The notes beneath the pieces are model-generated. The model was not told the origin of the DNA. It saw only the letters and a program-made list of their open reading frames with translations, and made no database searches. A stretch of 64,000 nucleotides of DNA, from contig AP018533.1 in the NCBI GenBank assembly GCA_003573975.1, forward strand, positions 3,410,319-3,474,318, given 5' to 3'. Below, one piece after another: positions 24,110-32,840 of this stretch. How positions within the stretch are numbered: the first letter of the stretch is position 1; each line of letters begins with the position of its first letter. This stretch comes from Clostridiales bacterium CCNA10 (GTDB taxonomy: Bacteria > Bacillota > Clostridia > Oscillospirales > Oscillospiraceae). A program made the position numbers and the translations under genes.

Positions 24110-25357
24110 CTATACCGGCAGAGAAACGATCACCGACAGGGACGCTCCGCTGCTCTCAGCCCGGATCTTCCCCCTGTGGGCCAGCACGATGCCTTTGGCA
24201 ATGGACAGGCCCAGGCCGTAGCCGCCGGTCTGGCTGCTGCGGGACTGGTCACCCCGGTAAAAGCGGTCAAAGAGACGGTCCAGCATTTCCCGCTCCATGG
24301 GGCGGTCGATCGTATTGGAGACCGAAAGGCGGATCATGCGCCCCTCTTTTTTCAGTGCGATCTCAACCTCTCCATCGTCTGGGGTATATTTCAGGGCGTT
24401 GTCCAGCAGAATGGACAGAAGCTGCCGGATGGCATTCTCGTCCCCGGTATAGGAGAGCATGGGCTGGATGGACAGCACAAGTCCTTTTCCTTGGGCCTTT
24501 GCCAATCCCTGAAAGGACTGGGCCATCTCTTCCGTCAGGTCGGAGAGCGGGAACTCGATGGGCTGGATGGGCGGCGTCTCCTCCTCCATACGGGAGAGGA
24601 AGATGAGGTCCTGGGTCAGCCCGGTCAGCCGCCGGACCTGACAGCGGATGTCCTGAAGCCACTCGTTGCCCTCCAGCTCCTGCTCCACCAGATCCAGATC
24701 CGCGCCGATGATGGTCAGCGGCGTTTTCAATTCATGCCCGGCGTCGGTGATGAACCGGCGCTGTTTTTCATAGCTTTCCGCCACCGGGCGGACAATCCGC
24801 TTGGACAGGATCAGCAGGAGCAGAAAGACAGCCAGCAGGCCCGACAGGGCCACCAGGACGCTGGCGAGCAGGGTCGTCCGAAAGTTGGAGAGGCTCCGCC
24901 CGCAGTCCAAAAAAATAAAGCGGACGCCCCCGTTCTCCGCCACACGGACGTAGCGGTAGTCCTCCCAAAAGCCGCCGGTATGCCCGGTCTCCCATACGGC
25001 CTGCGCCATCTCTCCGGCACTCTGGTCATCCACGGCGGCGATCTGCCCGGTGTCGCTCTGGAGCACCTGCCCCTCTCCATCCAGCAGAACGGAGAAGAAG
25101 CGGGATTCAAAGGGGGCCTCCGGGGAGAGCCCATTCCCCGGGGGAAGGGGGCAGTCCGGCTTCCCGGTCTCGCCGTCCGGCGGAAGAGCCTTGGGAAAAG
25201 CGCCCCGGTTTTCACTGAGCAGCTCCAAAATGTGGCCGGCGTCCTGAACGATCTTTCGATAGCTCATGGCGTTGACCCCACCCAGGATCACCAGAAGCAC
25301 CAGGGCCAGGGACAGCATGGAGGCGGTGATGAATTTCACCCGCAGCCTTTGGATCAT
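24110..25357 (-). CDS. Sensor histidine kinase
   Basis: A 415-residue membrane kinase. Helices at about 12-32 and 163-185 enclose an extracytoplasmic sensor domain of about 130 residues. The H-box DAGHELKTPLTII has the phosphorylated H208, followed by the N-box (LDNALKYTPD) and a G-box (GGYGLGLSIAKGIV). The ATG overlaps the response-regulator stop (ATGA), so the two are coupled. The signal is unknown. The VTC-DUF4956-lipoprotein cluster is divergent from the pair and could be a target. Confidence 0.92.
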   Translation of the reverse strand: MIQRLRVKFITASMLSLALVLLVILGGVNAMSYRKIVQDAGHILELLSENRGAFPKALPPDGETGKPDCPLPPGNGLSPEAPFESRFFSVLLDGEGQVLQSDTGQIAAVDDQSAGEMAQAVWETGHTGGFWEDYRYVRVAENGGVRFIFLDCGRSLSNFRTTLLASVLVALSGLLAVFLLLLILSKRIVRPVAESYEKQRRFITDAGHELKTPLTIIGADLDLVEQELEGNEWLQDIRCQVRRLTGLTQDLIFLSRMEEETPPIQPIEFPLSDLTEEMAQSFQGLAKAQGKGLVLSIQPMLSYTGDENAIRQLLSILLDNALKYTPDDGEVEIALKKEGRMIRLSVSNTIDRPMEREMLDRLFDRFYRGDQSRSSQTGGYGLGLSIAKGIVLAHRGKIRAESSGASLSVIVSLPV

Positions 25358-26025
25358 GCCCGCACCTCCAGCGCGTATCCGAGGTTGCGGCTGGCCCGGA
25401 TCTCCACATCCGCCTGCAGGGCGGCCAGCTTCTTGCGGAGGTAGGAGATATAGACCCACACCACAGACACCTCCACCTCGCTGTCATAGCCCCAGATCCG
25501 CTCCAGAAACCGCTCTGTGGGGATGATCTGCCGGGGATTGCGCAGAAACAGCTCCATCATCTGATATTCCTTGTTGGCCAGCCGGAAGCTGCCGGATGGG
25601 GCGGACAGCTCAAAGGTGGTCTGATCCAGGCAGAGGCCCCCAAAGGTCAGGCGGCTGCTGAGCTGGACGCTCTGCCGGGTCATGGCCCGCAGCCGGGCCA
25701 GCAGCTCCGCCGTGGCGAAGGGCTTGGTGAGGTAGTCGTTGGCCCCGGAGTCCAGGCCCAGCACCTTGTCCTCCACCTCACCTTTGGCGGTGAGCATCAG
25801 CACCGGGATGGAGTTTCCTTCCTGACGCAGGCGGCGCAGCACCTCCATCCCATCCATTTTAGGCATCATGATGTCCAAAATCAGGGCGTCGTAGTTCCCG
25901 CCCTCCAGATAGTCCAGCGCCTCCGCGCCGTCGTATACCGCGTCCACCGCGTAGTGGTTCCGCTCCAGCAGGGCGGTCACCGCCCGGGAAAGGGACCGCT
26001 CATCCTCCGCCAGTAAAATGCGCAC
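25354..26025 (-). CDS. OmpR/PhoB-family response regulator
   Basis: A 223-residue regulator: receiver domain with D51 in LILDIMMPKMDG and the LTKPF lysine, then a C-terminal winged helix (ANKEYQMMELFLRNPRQIIPTERFLERIWG, and VVWVYISYLRKKL). The GTG start at 26025 has AGGAGG 8 nt upstream; the upstream ATG codes for an atypical N terminus. It is phosphorylated by the coupled kinase. The divergent region (26056-26196) is the likely place for its binding sites. Confidence 0.93.
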   Translation of the reverse strand: MRILLAEDERSLSRAVTALLERNHYAVDAVYDGAEALDYLEGGNYDALILDIMMPKMDGMEVLRRLRQEGNSIPVLMLTAKGEVEDKVLGLDSGANDYLTKPFATAELLARLRAMTRQSVQLSSRLTFGGLCLDQTTFELSAPSGSFRLANKEYQMMELFLRNPRQIIPTERFLERIWGYDSEVEVSVVWVYISYLRKKLAALQADVEIRASRNLGYALEVRA

Positions 26026-26196
26026 ACCGCATCCCTCCTTTTGTTCTGATGGCATTCTGCCGCATCTACCTTAAATACAATTAAAAGATAGCACGGTCCC
26101 GGGCCGCTGTCAGCAAAAAGTTTTGGGATTTTTAAGTTCAGTTATGGTTTGGATTTTACACTGACTTTACCATTCCAACACAAGGAGGATCTCGCA

Positions 26197-26913
26197 GTGA
26201 AAAATGAGACCGTCTTTCAGCGGTATGAGTTCAAATATCTGCTGACCAGGGACCAGCAGGCCCGGCTGCTCGCCACCGCCGGGGAGGATCTGCGTCCCGA
26301 TGTATACAGCCACAGCTCCATCCGAAACCTCTATCTGGACACTCCAGATTTCCGGCTCATCCGCCGGAGTCTGGAGAAACCGGTCTATAAGGAGAAACTG
26401 CGCCTGCGCAGCTATGGCCGGACGGAGAGAGACAGCCCTGTTTTTATGGAGCTGAAAAAGAAATACCGCTCCATCGTCTATAAGCGGCGTCTCACCCTGC
26501 CCTATGACCGAGCCCTGGATTGCCTCACTGGCGCCTGTCCCTGGCCGGAGACCCAGATTGGCGGGGAGATCCGCTATACCGTGGACTTTTATCCGGATCT
26601 GGAGTCCCGGGTCTTTCTCGCCTATGAGCGGGATTCCTGGCTTGCCCCGGAAAGCGGCCTGCGCATCACCTTTGATGACGCCATCCGCTTTCGGACAGAG
26701 GAGTTGACCCTGGACTCCGACCCATGGGGCACGGCCCTGCTGGGGCCGGATCAGGTACTGATGGAGCTGAAGGCCCCGGGGGCCATCCCGTTGTGGATGG
26801 TACGCCTGCTGACGGAGATGAGACTGTACAAGACCTCCTTCTCCAAATACGGAACGGCCTATCAGCTCCTGCTGGAGCGGGAATGGAAAGACCTGCTAAC
26901 AAAAGTCAAGTAG
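26197..26913 (+). CDS. VTC-domain polyphosphate polymerase-like protein
   Basis: A 238-residue protein matching the VTC domain, the tunnel-shaped catalytic domain that makes polyphosphate from ATP in yeast Vtc4. Basic tunnel-like residues are seen: FQRYEFKYLL, YKEKLRLRSYG, FMELKKKYRSIVYKRR, and the closing VLMELKAPG and KTSFSKYG. Start: GTG at 26197 with AAGGAGG 8 nt before. In Firmicutes such genes sit with DUF4956 and CotH or carbohydrate-binding proteins. Here an IS110 element separates it from those partners. Confidence 0.87.
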   Translation: MKNETVFQRYEFKYLLTRDQQARLLATAGEDLRPDVYSHSSIRNLYLDTPDFRLIRRSLEKPVYKEKLRLRSYGRTERDSPVFMELKKKYRSIVYKRRLTLPYDRALDCLTGACPWPETQIGGEIRYTVDFYPDLESRVFLAYERDSWLAPESGLRITFDDAIRFRTEELTLDSDPWGTALLGPDQVLMELKAPGAIPLWMVRLLTEMRLYKTSFSKYGTAYQLLLEREWKDLLTKVK

Positions 26914-27016
26914 AAATTTCAGGTTTTGGGAGCAGCGAAAAAGGCAACACAAAATCAAGCCGCTGAGCAACTCAAAATCGAAACGGCGGCCAGCCAGATG
27001 GTATAGCGCAGGGAAA

Positions 27017-28225
27017 TCAGTCGTGTTCCAGGGAATCCAAATAGGCTTTCACAGAAGCGTAGTAGATACGCAAGAACTTGTTGGCGGATGCCATCATGTA
27101 GACACGGTATGGCTTGCCCTCAGAGCGTTTCTTGTTCATGAACTGGTAGACCGGCTCATCCATTGGGGCACATTGCAGGAGGACGCCCATCACCAGGAAA
27201 AGTGTCCTGCGCAGTGAGGCAGATCCCCTCTTGGAAATGCTGCGGCTGCGGACATCTATTTGGCCAGATTGGTAGGGCGGGGCGTCAATGCCTGCAAAGG
27301 CCACCAGCGCTTTCTTGGAATGAAAACGGCGCACATCGCCAATTTCAGCTATGAGTTGGGGGCCGAGTGTAGGGCCAACACCAAACATTTCCATCACTAC
27401 AGGATACTCCGGCAGAGAAGCTGCCAGAGACTGCATCTCCTGCTTGAGAGCAGCTAATGCGGCGGAAGTTGTCTGGAGTTGGGAAATGGCCTGTTCTACC
27501 AAAAGTTTTGCCGTATTTGTTTTCGGCATGACACCGAAGCGTCCACAGGCAGAGGCATAAATATCCAACGCCTTATCTTGGCTGAAATTGTAGCCGTGCT
27601 TTCTGCACCACTTCTGGTACTTGGCGGTAAAGGCTTTCTTAGACAGACCACAGACACACTCGCAATGCCAAAAAGTGGCGACAAAGTCCACCCACTTCTC
27701 ACTGCCATCGGCGCGGGGCGGACTGGTAAACAGGCGGTTTGCGTCTGGGAAAGCGGTGTCCAGCAGGGAGATCAGGTTGTTTTTCAGCATGGTCTGTACT
27801 TTGGAATACTGCTGGTACTGCCGGTAGCAGGTCTTCAGCATGAGCCGGGTGTCCTCTTCCGGAACATATCTCGGAAGTGTGAGCCAGTGGTCAAGGCCGT
27901 AGTTGGCCAGCTTCACGGCATCCTTCTTGTCGGTCTTGCCCCGTCTTAAACTGTTGTTCCCGTAGTCGTGCACCAGCATTGCATTGACTACGGAGACATA
28001 AAACCCCGTGCCGTGGAGCAGCCAGGCCACCGGCGCATGGTAATTGCCCGTGGATTCCATCACCACGCGGGTCTCACCGTCCAGGTTTTTGAGCAGCCTT
28101 GCCAGCTCGCTCAGTTCGCTGGCGGTGTGGCGCACTTCAAAGGGTGAAACCACTACCTCTCCGAAGGGCCGCATGACTGCAATCATGCTCTTACCTTTGG
28201 AAACATCGATGCCAACGCAGTTCAT
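27017..28225 (-). CDS. IS110-family transposase (bridge-RNA-type DEDD recombinase)
   Basis: A 402-residue recombinase with a RuvC-like N-terminal domain: VGIDVSKGKS, VMESTGNYH and RRGKTDKKDA supply the D-E-D-D acidic residues. The C-terminal Transposase_20 domain has VVMEMFGVGPTLGPQLIAEIG, the PPYQSG serine motif and SKRGSASLRR. The order RuvC then Tnp_20 and the long 5' non-coding part fit the IS110 group, whose IS621 member uses a bridge RNA transcribed from that side. The frame is intact. Confidence 0.93.
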   Translation of the reverse strand: MNCVGIDVSKGKSMIAVMRPFGEVVVSPFEVRHTASELSELARLLKNLDGETRVVMESTGNYHAPVAWLLHGTGFYVSVVNAMLVHDYGNNSLRRGKTDKKDAVKLANYGLDHWLTLPRYVPEEDTRLMLKTCYRQYQQYSKVQTMLKNNLISLLDTAFPDANRLFTSPPRADGSEKWVDFVATFWHCECVCGLSKKAFTAKYQKWCRKHGYNFSQDKALDIYASACGRFGVMPKTNTAKLLVEQAISQLQTTSAALAALKQEMQSLAASLPEYPVVMEMFGVGPTLGPQLIAEIGDVRRFHSKKALVAFAGIDAPPYQSGQIDVRSRSISKRGSASLRRTLFLVMGVLLQCAPMDEPVYQFMNKKRSEGKPYRVYMMASANKFLRIYYASVKAYLDSLEHD

Positions 28226-28440
28226 TCACATTCCTCCAACACAAAGAATCTGCAACCGGAAATCCATCTTTTCTCGCTGCCGATTCAATCTATTGGGTGA
28301 CACGAACTCTCCGGCATCCTGTGGCTCAACCTGCTCAAATCGAACGCTGCAACAAGAGGATGGCTAACAGTCTTTCCAACGGACATAAAAGCCCAAGGAG
28401 GCAAGGGTCAGCCAGTTGCTCCTCTTATTGTAGCTTAGGC
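28226..28440 (-). ncRNA. Candidate IS110 bridge RNA region
   Basis: About 215 bp without a gene lie between the recombinase start and the right edge of the element. In IS110-group elements such as IS621, a structured bridge RNA that pairs with target and donor DNA is encoded in the non-coding end upstream of the recombinase. Placement is by analogy. I see local complementarity (for example GGAGGCAA with TTGCTCC at about 28398-28424) but have not folded it. Confidence 0.4.
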
Positions 28441-28513
28441 ACGAGATGGAAAGAAAGCCGGACTGGCTGCCCGGCTTTCCTGTCCAAATTTATTGTAATA
28501 GGAGGAAAACGGT

Positions 28514-29209
28514 ATGCTTGAGACGATCTTCCGCGGTGTCTTTGACACCCAGCTGACCAACACGATCACCCCGGAGCAGTTCCTGCTGTGTGTGGGGGCA
28601 TCGCTGGTCATCGGCCTGGTCCTGTGCGTACTGATGCTGTGGCACGCCCGGCCCAGCGCGGGCTTTGCCATCACCCTGGCCACCCTGCCGGCGGTGGTAT
28701 GTGTGGTCATTATGATGGTCAACGGCAATGTGGGAGCCGGCGTGGCGGTGGCGGGGGCCTTCAGTCTGGTGCGCTTCCGCTCCGCCCCCGGCTCTGCCCG
28801 GGAGATCGGGGCCATCTTCGCCGCCATGGGGGCGGGCCTGATGGCAGGCATGGGCTATCTTGGCTATGCGGTCCTCTTCACCCTGATCCTGGGCGGGGCC
28901 ACCATGGCCTACCACGTCCTGGGCTTTGGCGGCGGAAAAAATGTCCTGCGCTGCCGCACCCTGCACATCACCATCCCGGAGGATCTGGACTACACAGGCG
29001 TCTTTGACCCGGTTTTGGAGCAGTACGCCGCCCGGTCCGAGCTGAAGCAGGTCAAGACCACCAACATGGGAAGCCTCTTCAAGCTGACCTACGACCTGAC
29101 TCTCCGGGATGGAGGGCAGGAAAAAGCGCTGATCGACGCCCTGCGCCAGCGCAATGGGAATCTGGAGATCTCCCTGTGCCAGCAGGAGACGGGAGCGGCC
29201 GGACTATGA
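28514..29209 (+). CDS. DUF4956 membrane protein
   Basis: A 231-residue protein with four N-terminal membrane helices (to about residue 145), including the glycine/alanine-rich VAGAFSLVRFRSAPGSAREIGAIFAAMGAGL segment typical of DUF4956, then a cytosolic C-terminal domain. The family is regularly encoded beside VTC-domain polyphosphate polymerases. AGGAGG precedes the ATG. The IS110 insertion immediately upstream has probably cut it off from the original promoter ahead of the VTC gene. Confidence 0.88.
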   Translation: MLETIFRGVFDTQLTNTITPEQFLLCVGASLVIGLVLCVLMLWHARPSAGFAITLATLPAVVCVVIMMVNGNVGAGVAVAGAFSLVRFRSAPGSAREIGAIFAAMGAGLMAGMGYLGYAVLFTLILGGATMAYHVLGFGGGKNVLRCRTLHITIPEDLDYTGVFDPVLEQYAARSELKQVKTTNMGSLFKLTYDLTLRDGGQEKALIDALRQRNGNLEISLCQQETGAAGL

Positions 29210-29223
29210 ACAGGAGGAACAAC

Positions 29224-30942
29224 ATGAAAAGAATCGCCATTCCACTGCTGCTGAGCCTTTCGCTGCTGCTCAGCGGCTGTCAGAACACAGATACCGGATC
29301 CAACGGAGGAGACTCGGCATCCACCGGCGCAGAGTCTGTGGCCGTCATCGACACGGCGGCCCTGTTCAGCGACCGGGATCTGGATGGAGGCTACGATGAG
29401 AGCGCCGCCGTCCACATCCAGCTGGAGGGGGAGACTGCTGTTTGTGATTCCGACGCTGTCTCCATCGACGGCTCCCGGATCACCCTGTTGGACGAGGGTA
29501 CTTATCTGGTGTCCGGCGCCTTGACAGATGGTCAGATCGTGGTGGACGCCGGGGATACCGATAAGGTGCAGATCGTCCTGGCCGGCGCAAGCCTCACCTG
29601 CGCCGATTCCGCCGCCATCTATTCCAAGAGCGTCGACAAAGTGTTCCTCACCCTGGCGGAGGGGACGGAAAACACCCTGACCAACGGCGGCAGCTATACC
29701 GCCATCGACAAGAACAACATCGATTCCGTGGTGTTCTCCAAGACCGACCTGACCATCAACGGTTCCGGCAGTCTGACCATTAACGCGCAAGCGGGCCACG
29801 GCGTGGTATCCAAGGACGAGCTGACCATCACCGGCGGCAGCTACACCGTCACCGCCGCGGAGCACGGCATGACGGGTAAGGACAGCCTGGCCGTGGCGGG
29901 CGGCGATTTCACCATCATCTCCGGCAAGGACGGACTCCACGCCGAAAACGCAGATGACTCCGCTTTGGGCTTTTTGTATGTGGCGGATGGGACCTTCACC
30001 ATCACCGCCCAGGGGGATGCCGTCAGCGCCAGCGGAGCGCTGCAGGTGGACGGCGGGACCTTTGACCTGACCACCGGCGGGGGCAGCGCTTCCGTTACCA
30101 TGACCACAGGGGACAGCTTTGCTCCCGGCGGCATGGGCGGTGGTCCGGGCGGACAGGACGGCGCGCCGCTCCAGGGCGATCCGCCCGCCGGGGGAGAGAC
30201 GCCGCCCGAACTTCCAGATAACAGCGGCGGCGGCCAACTCCCGGAGCTTCCCGCCCAGCCGTCAGGGAGTGAAACGGCTTCTGCCGCAGAGACGGCGGAA
30301 GGGACAGAAACAGCGGAGGACACCGTCAGCCAGAAGGGCGTGAAGGCAGACGGCGCCCTGACCATCAACGGCGGCACATTTACCGTGGACAGTGCCGACG
30401 ACTGTCTCCACAGCGGGGGCGCGCTGGCCGTCACCGGCGGGACATTCACCCTCTCAAGCGGGGATGACGCCATCCACTCCGATGATGCGGTGACCATCCG
30501 GGCTGGAGAATTTTCCATCCCCTACTGCTATGAGGGCGTCGAGGGCCTGTCCGTCACGGTGGAGGGCGAGGCCTTTGATGTCACCGCCCATGACGACGGT
30601 TTCAATGCCGCTGGCGGCGCGGACAGCTCCGACTTCGGCGGCATGGACGAGCCGTTCGCCGCCAGTGAGGACAGCTTCATCACTGTGAACGGAGGGACCA
30701 TCACCGTGGTGTCGGATGGAGACTGTCTGGACTCCAACGGGGACCTCACAGTCAACGGCGGAACGCTGGACCTTACCTGCAACGGAAACGGGAATACGGC
30801 CCTGGACTGCAGCGGCAGCTATACCAACAACGGCGGATCGGTGACCACCAACGACGGCTCGGAAACCAATTCCGGTGGCAGGAGCGGCAACAGACTCGAA
30901 GAGGAGCGGGAGCCACTACCAAGCGGAAGGCCAAAGGCCTGA
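29224..30942 (+). CDS. Carbohydrate-binding-domain (DUF4353-like) lipoprotein
   Basis: A 572-residue lipoprotein: signal peptide ending in lipobox LSGC (Cys19), then two beta-rich halves made of repeated units such as LTINGSGSLTI, ALTINGGTFTV and LAVTGGTFTL, suggesting a right-handed beta-helix. The halves are joined by a Gly/Pro/Glu-rich linker (about 300-375). This resembles the carbohydrate-binding domain (formerly DUF4353) proteins in VTC/DUF4956 clusters. AGGAGG lies before the ATG at 29224, which overlaps the DUF4956 neighbourhood by a 14-nt gap. The last ~17 residues (NRLEEEREPLPSGRPKA) look unlike the repeats and may reflect a late frameshift. Confidence 0.82.
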   Translation: MKRIAIPLLLSLSLLLSGCQNTDTGSNGGDSASTGAESVAVIDTAALFSDRDLDGGYDESAAVHIQLEGETAVCDSDAVSIDGSRITLLDEGTYLVSGALTDGQIVVDAGDTDKVQIVLAGASLTCADSAAIYSKSVDKVFLTLAEGTENTLTNGGSYTAIDKNNIDSVVFSKTDLTINGSGSLTINAQAGHGVVSKDELTITGGSYTVTAAEHGMTGKDSLAVAGGDFTIISGKDGLHAENADDSALGFLYVADGTFTITAQGDAVSASGALQVDGGTFDLTTGGGSASVTMTTGDSFAPGGMGGGPGGQDGAPLQGDPPAGGETPPELPDNSGGGQLPELPAQPSGSETASAAETAEGTETAEDTVSQKGVKADGALTINGGTFTVDSADDCLHSGGALAVTGGTFTLSSGDDAIHSDDAVTIRAGEFSIPYCYEGVEGLSVTVEGEAFDVTAHDDGFNAAGGADSSDFGGMDEPFAASEDSFITVNGGTITVVSDGDCLDSNGDLTVNGGTLDLTCNGNGNTALDCSGSYTNNGGSVTTNDGSETNSGGRSGNRLEEEREPLPSGRPKA

Positions 30943-31119
30943 TAAAGCATGGTGCAGGAATTGGGCCTTTGACATACAGCATACAGAAAATCCAAGTTAT
31001 ACAAATGCACAGTGCCGCAGGAACTGATGCCGCTGTCTGCTGGTCTACAGCATCTTCCTATGTTTGAGAGAGCGTGCTTGTCAGAGAATATCAGAGAATT
31101 ACTTCCGTTCCTTCGGTGC

Positions 31120-31156
31120 AATTTAGGCGTGTGGTAGCGTACCACGCGCCTAAATT
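31120..31156. repeat. 17-bp inverted repeat
   Basis: AATTTAGGCGTGTGGTA, a GCG loop and its complement with one mismatch that can form a G-U pair. No T-run follows. It could be a weak terminator of the lipoprotein operon or an IS remnant. Confidence 0.6.
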
Positions 31157-31275
31157 AATTCACCGGATCCAGCATTCTCCGCTTTTGGTTCGTGCAGTGG
31201 ACAGAAAGTTTCGTGCTACGGGGGCCGGCTCCGGCCGGACAGCAGCAAAAATCCGGCCCTGGGAGCAAAATTCCG

Positions 31276-31304
31276 TTGCCCAAATCCGCTGCCGGCGTTA
31301 TAAT
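31276..31304 (+). promoter_or_regulatory. Promoter upstream of thiN
   Basis: TTGCCC (31276-31281), 17-bp spacer, perfect TATAAT (31299-31304), leaving a leader of about 85 nt. Confidence 0.7.
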
Positions 31305-31395
31305 AGAAACAAATATATCGAACTGTCAATCGGCATCTCCGCAGCTGGTCCGGCCATCCGAACAGGCCGGGGTCGAAACAAAGGGGGAACCCAGC

Positions 31396-32082
31396 TTGAA
31401 TCCATCCATCTGTTATGTTGTAGGGGCTATGCCCCTGTCCTGGTCTCTGTGCCCTCACCCGGGGGCGCAGGATTTTCTCATCGCCGCCGACAAGGGCTAT
31501 GAGGCGCTGGAGGCCTATGGCGTGCCGCCCAATCTGGTGGTGGGCGACTTTGACTCTCTGGGTCGTCGGCCCAACCACCCCAACGTGGTGCAGCTCCCGG
31601 TTGCCAAGGATGACACCGATATGGTCTACGCCCTGCGGGAGGGTCTGGACCGGGGATACCGCCGGTTCGTCCTGCTGGGCGGCGTGGGCGGCCGGCTGGA
31701 GCATACCCTGGCCAACCTTCAGGCACTGGCCTGGCTCACCACCCAAGGGGCTCGGGGCGTTCTGGCGGGGGAGGGCACCGTAGCCACCGCCCTCCGGAAC
31801 GAGACCATGACCTTTCCCGCCGGGCTGACCGGCTTCTGGTCCGCCTTCTGTCTCAGCGGGCAGGCGGAGGGGGTCACCCTGCGGAACCTGAAGTTTGAGC
31901 TGACCGGCCACACCCTCAGCGCCGACTTCCCCCTGGGAGTGAGCAACGAGTTCACCGGGGAGGCCGCTGAGGTGTCCGTGGCCCGGGGGACCCTTCTGGC
32001 CATGTGGCGGGAGCAGGGGGACTTCTACCGCCTGCTGCCCCAGCTGTGGGACCGGACTGAAATCCAACACGAAGGAGAATGA
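31396..32082 (+). CDS. thiN: Thiamine pyrophosphokinase
   Basis: A 228-residue thiamine diphosphokinase that converts thiamine and ATP to thiamine pyrophosphate. Signatures: IAADKGYEAL, LVVGDFDSLG with catalytic acidic residues, KDDTDMVYAL and LLGGVGGRLEHTLANLQ; the C-terminal thiamine-binding domain has LPLGVSNEFTG as GVSNEF. The TTG start at 31396 has AAAGGGGG 8 nt upstream. It heads a tight run with the nucleotidyltransferase 2 nt downstream. Confidence 0.92.
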   Translation: MNPSICYVVGAMPLSWSLCPHPGAQDFLIAADKGYEALEAYGVPPNLVVGDFDSLGRRPNHPNVVQLPVAKDDTDMVYALREGLDRGYRRFVLLGGVGGRLEHTLANLQALAWLTTQGARGVLAGEGTVATALRNETMTFPAGLTGFWSAFCLSGQAEGVTLRNLKFELTGHTLSADFPLGVSNEFTGEAAEVSVARGTLLAMWREQGDFYRLLPQLWDRTEIQHEGE

Positions 32083-32084
32083 AC

Positions 32085-32840
32085 ATGGATCACAAGGTAA
32101 AGGCGCTGGTGCTGGCCGCCGGAAAGGGCACCCGGCTCCAGACAGAGGGCGTGGATCTGCCCAAGGTGATGCGGCTGGCCGACGGGAAGCCCCTGCTCCA
32201 CTACGTCCTGTCCGGGCTGGATTTTCTGTCTCCGGAGGACGTGATCCTGGTGGTGGGCTGGAAGAAGGAAGCCGTCCTGGCCGCCTATCCCCAATACCCC
32301 CACGCCGTCCAGGCTGAGCAGCACGGAACCGGCCACGCGGTGCAGTGTGCCGCCCATCTACTGGAGGGCTTTGACGGCCATGTGCTGGTCTGCTGCGGCG
32401 ACGCTCCCCTGATGAAGGGGGAAACCTTCCGTGCCCTGACGGAGACCCACCTCCGGGACGGCAACGCCTGCACCCTCCTCTCCTCTGTGCTGGAGGACGG
32501 GGGCAACTACGGCCGCATCCTCCGGGAGGCGGACGGCACCTTCCAAGCCATTGTAGAGGACAAGGACTGCACCCCGGAGCAGAAGGCTGTCCGGGAGGTC
32601 AACACCGGCACCTACCTGTTCCACGCCCCCGCGCTGCTGGCTGCCCTGGGCCGGCTGCGGGATGACAACGCCCAGGGGGAGCTCTACCTCACTGACGTGC
32701 CCGCCTTCATCAAGGCCGACGGCGGCCGGGTGGGCCTGTGCGACACCTGCTCCCCGGACGAGATGCTGGGGGTGAACACCCTGGAGCAGCTGGCCCAGGT
32801 GGAGGCCCTTCTCCGGGGCAGGGGGGGTCCCCGTGGCTGA
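32085..32840 (+). CDS. Nucleotidyltransferase, GlmU N-domain type
   Basis: A 251-residue protein with the sugar-phosphate nucleotidyltransferase signature LVLAAGKGTRL and lysine of DLPKVM, then QAEQHGTGHAVQCAA and GDAPLM as in the uridylyltransferase half of GlmU, and EVNTGTYLF. The C-terminal left-handed beta-helix acetyltransferase half of full GlmU (about 450 residues) is absent. It probably makes a UDP-sugar such as UDP-GlcNAc, but the substrate is not proven. AAGGAG precedes the second of two in-frame ATGs. Its 3' end overlaps the NYN gene by 8 nt. Confidence 0.82.
   Translation: MDHKVKALVLAAGKGTRLQTEGVDLPKVMRLADGKPLLHYVLSGLDFLSPEDVILVVGWKKEAVLAAYPQYPHAVQAEQHGTGHAVQCAAHLLEGFDGHVLVCCGDAPLMKGETFRALTETHLRDGNACTLLSSVLEDGGNYGRILREADGTFQAIVEDKDCTPEQKAVREVNTGTYLFHAPALLAALGRLRDDNAQGELYLTDVPAFIKADGGRVGLCDTCSPDEMLGVNTLEQLAQVEALLRGRGGPRG

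Larger units (their letters stand above)
26930..28450 (-). mobile_element. IS110-family insertion sequence (approximate limits)
   Basis: A single recombinase gene with about 80-100 bp on its 3' side and about 220 bp on its 5' side, inserted between the VTC gene and DUF4956. IS110 elements lack clear inverted repeats, so the ends are estimated from where the host operon resumes. A hairpin at 28453-28479 (GAAAGCCGG / CCGGCTTTC) lies just outside or at the right edge. Confidence 0.75.
30943..31395. other. Gene-free stretch between lipoprotein and thiN
   Basis: About 450 bp with no convincing gene. It is AT-richer than the neighbours. It contains a long palindrome (31120-31156) and the thiN promoter (31276-31304). 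No riboswitch was recognised. Confidence 0.6.

Noticed and set aside
31305..31395. TPP riboswitch before thiN
   Set aside because: No CUGAGA/ACCUGAUCUGG-type core was seen in the leader, and salvage kinases often lack it.
31074..31502. Plus-strand frame across the thiN promoter
   Set aside because: It overlaps the promoter and the start of thiN in another frame and has no RBS or recognisable sequence.
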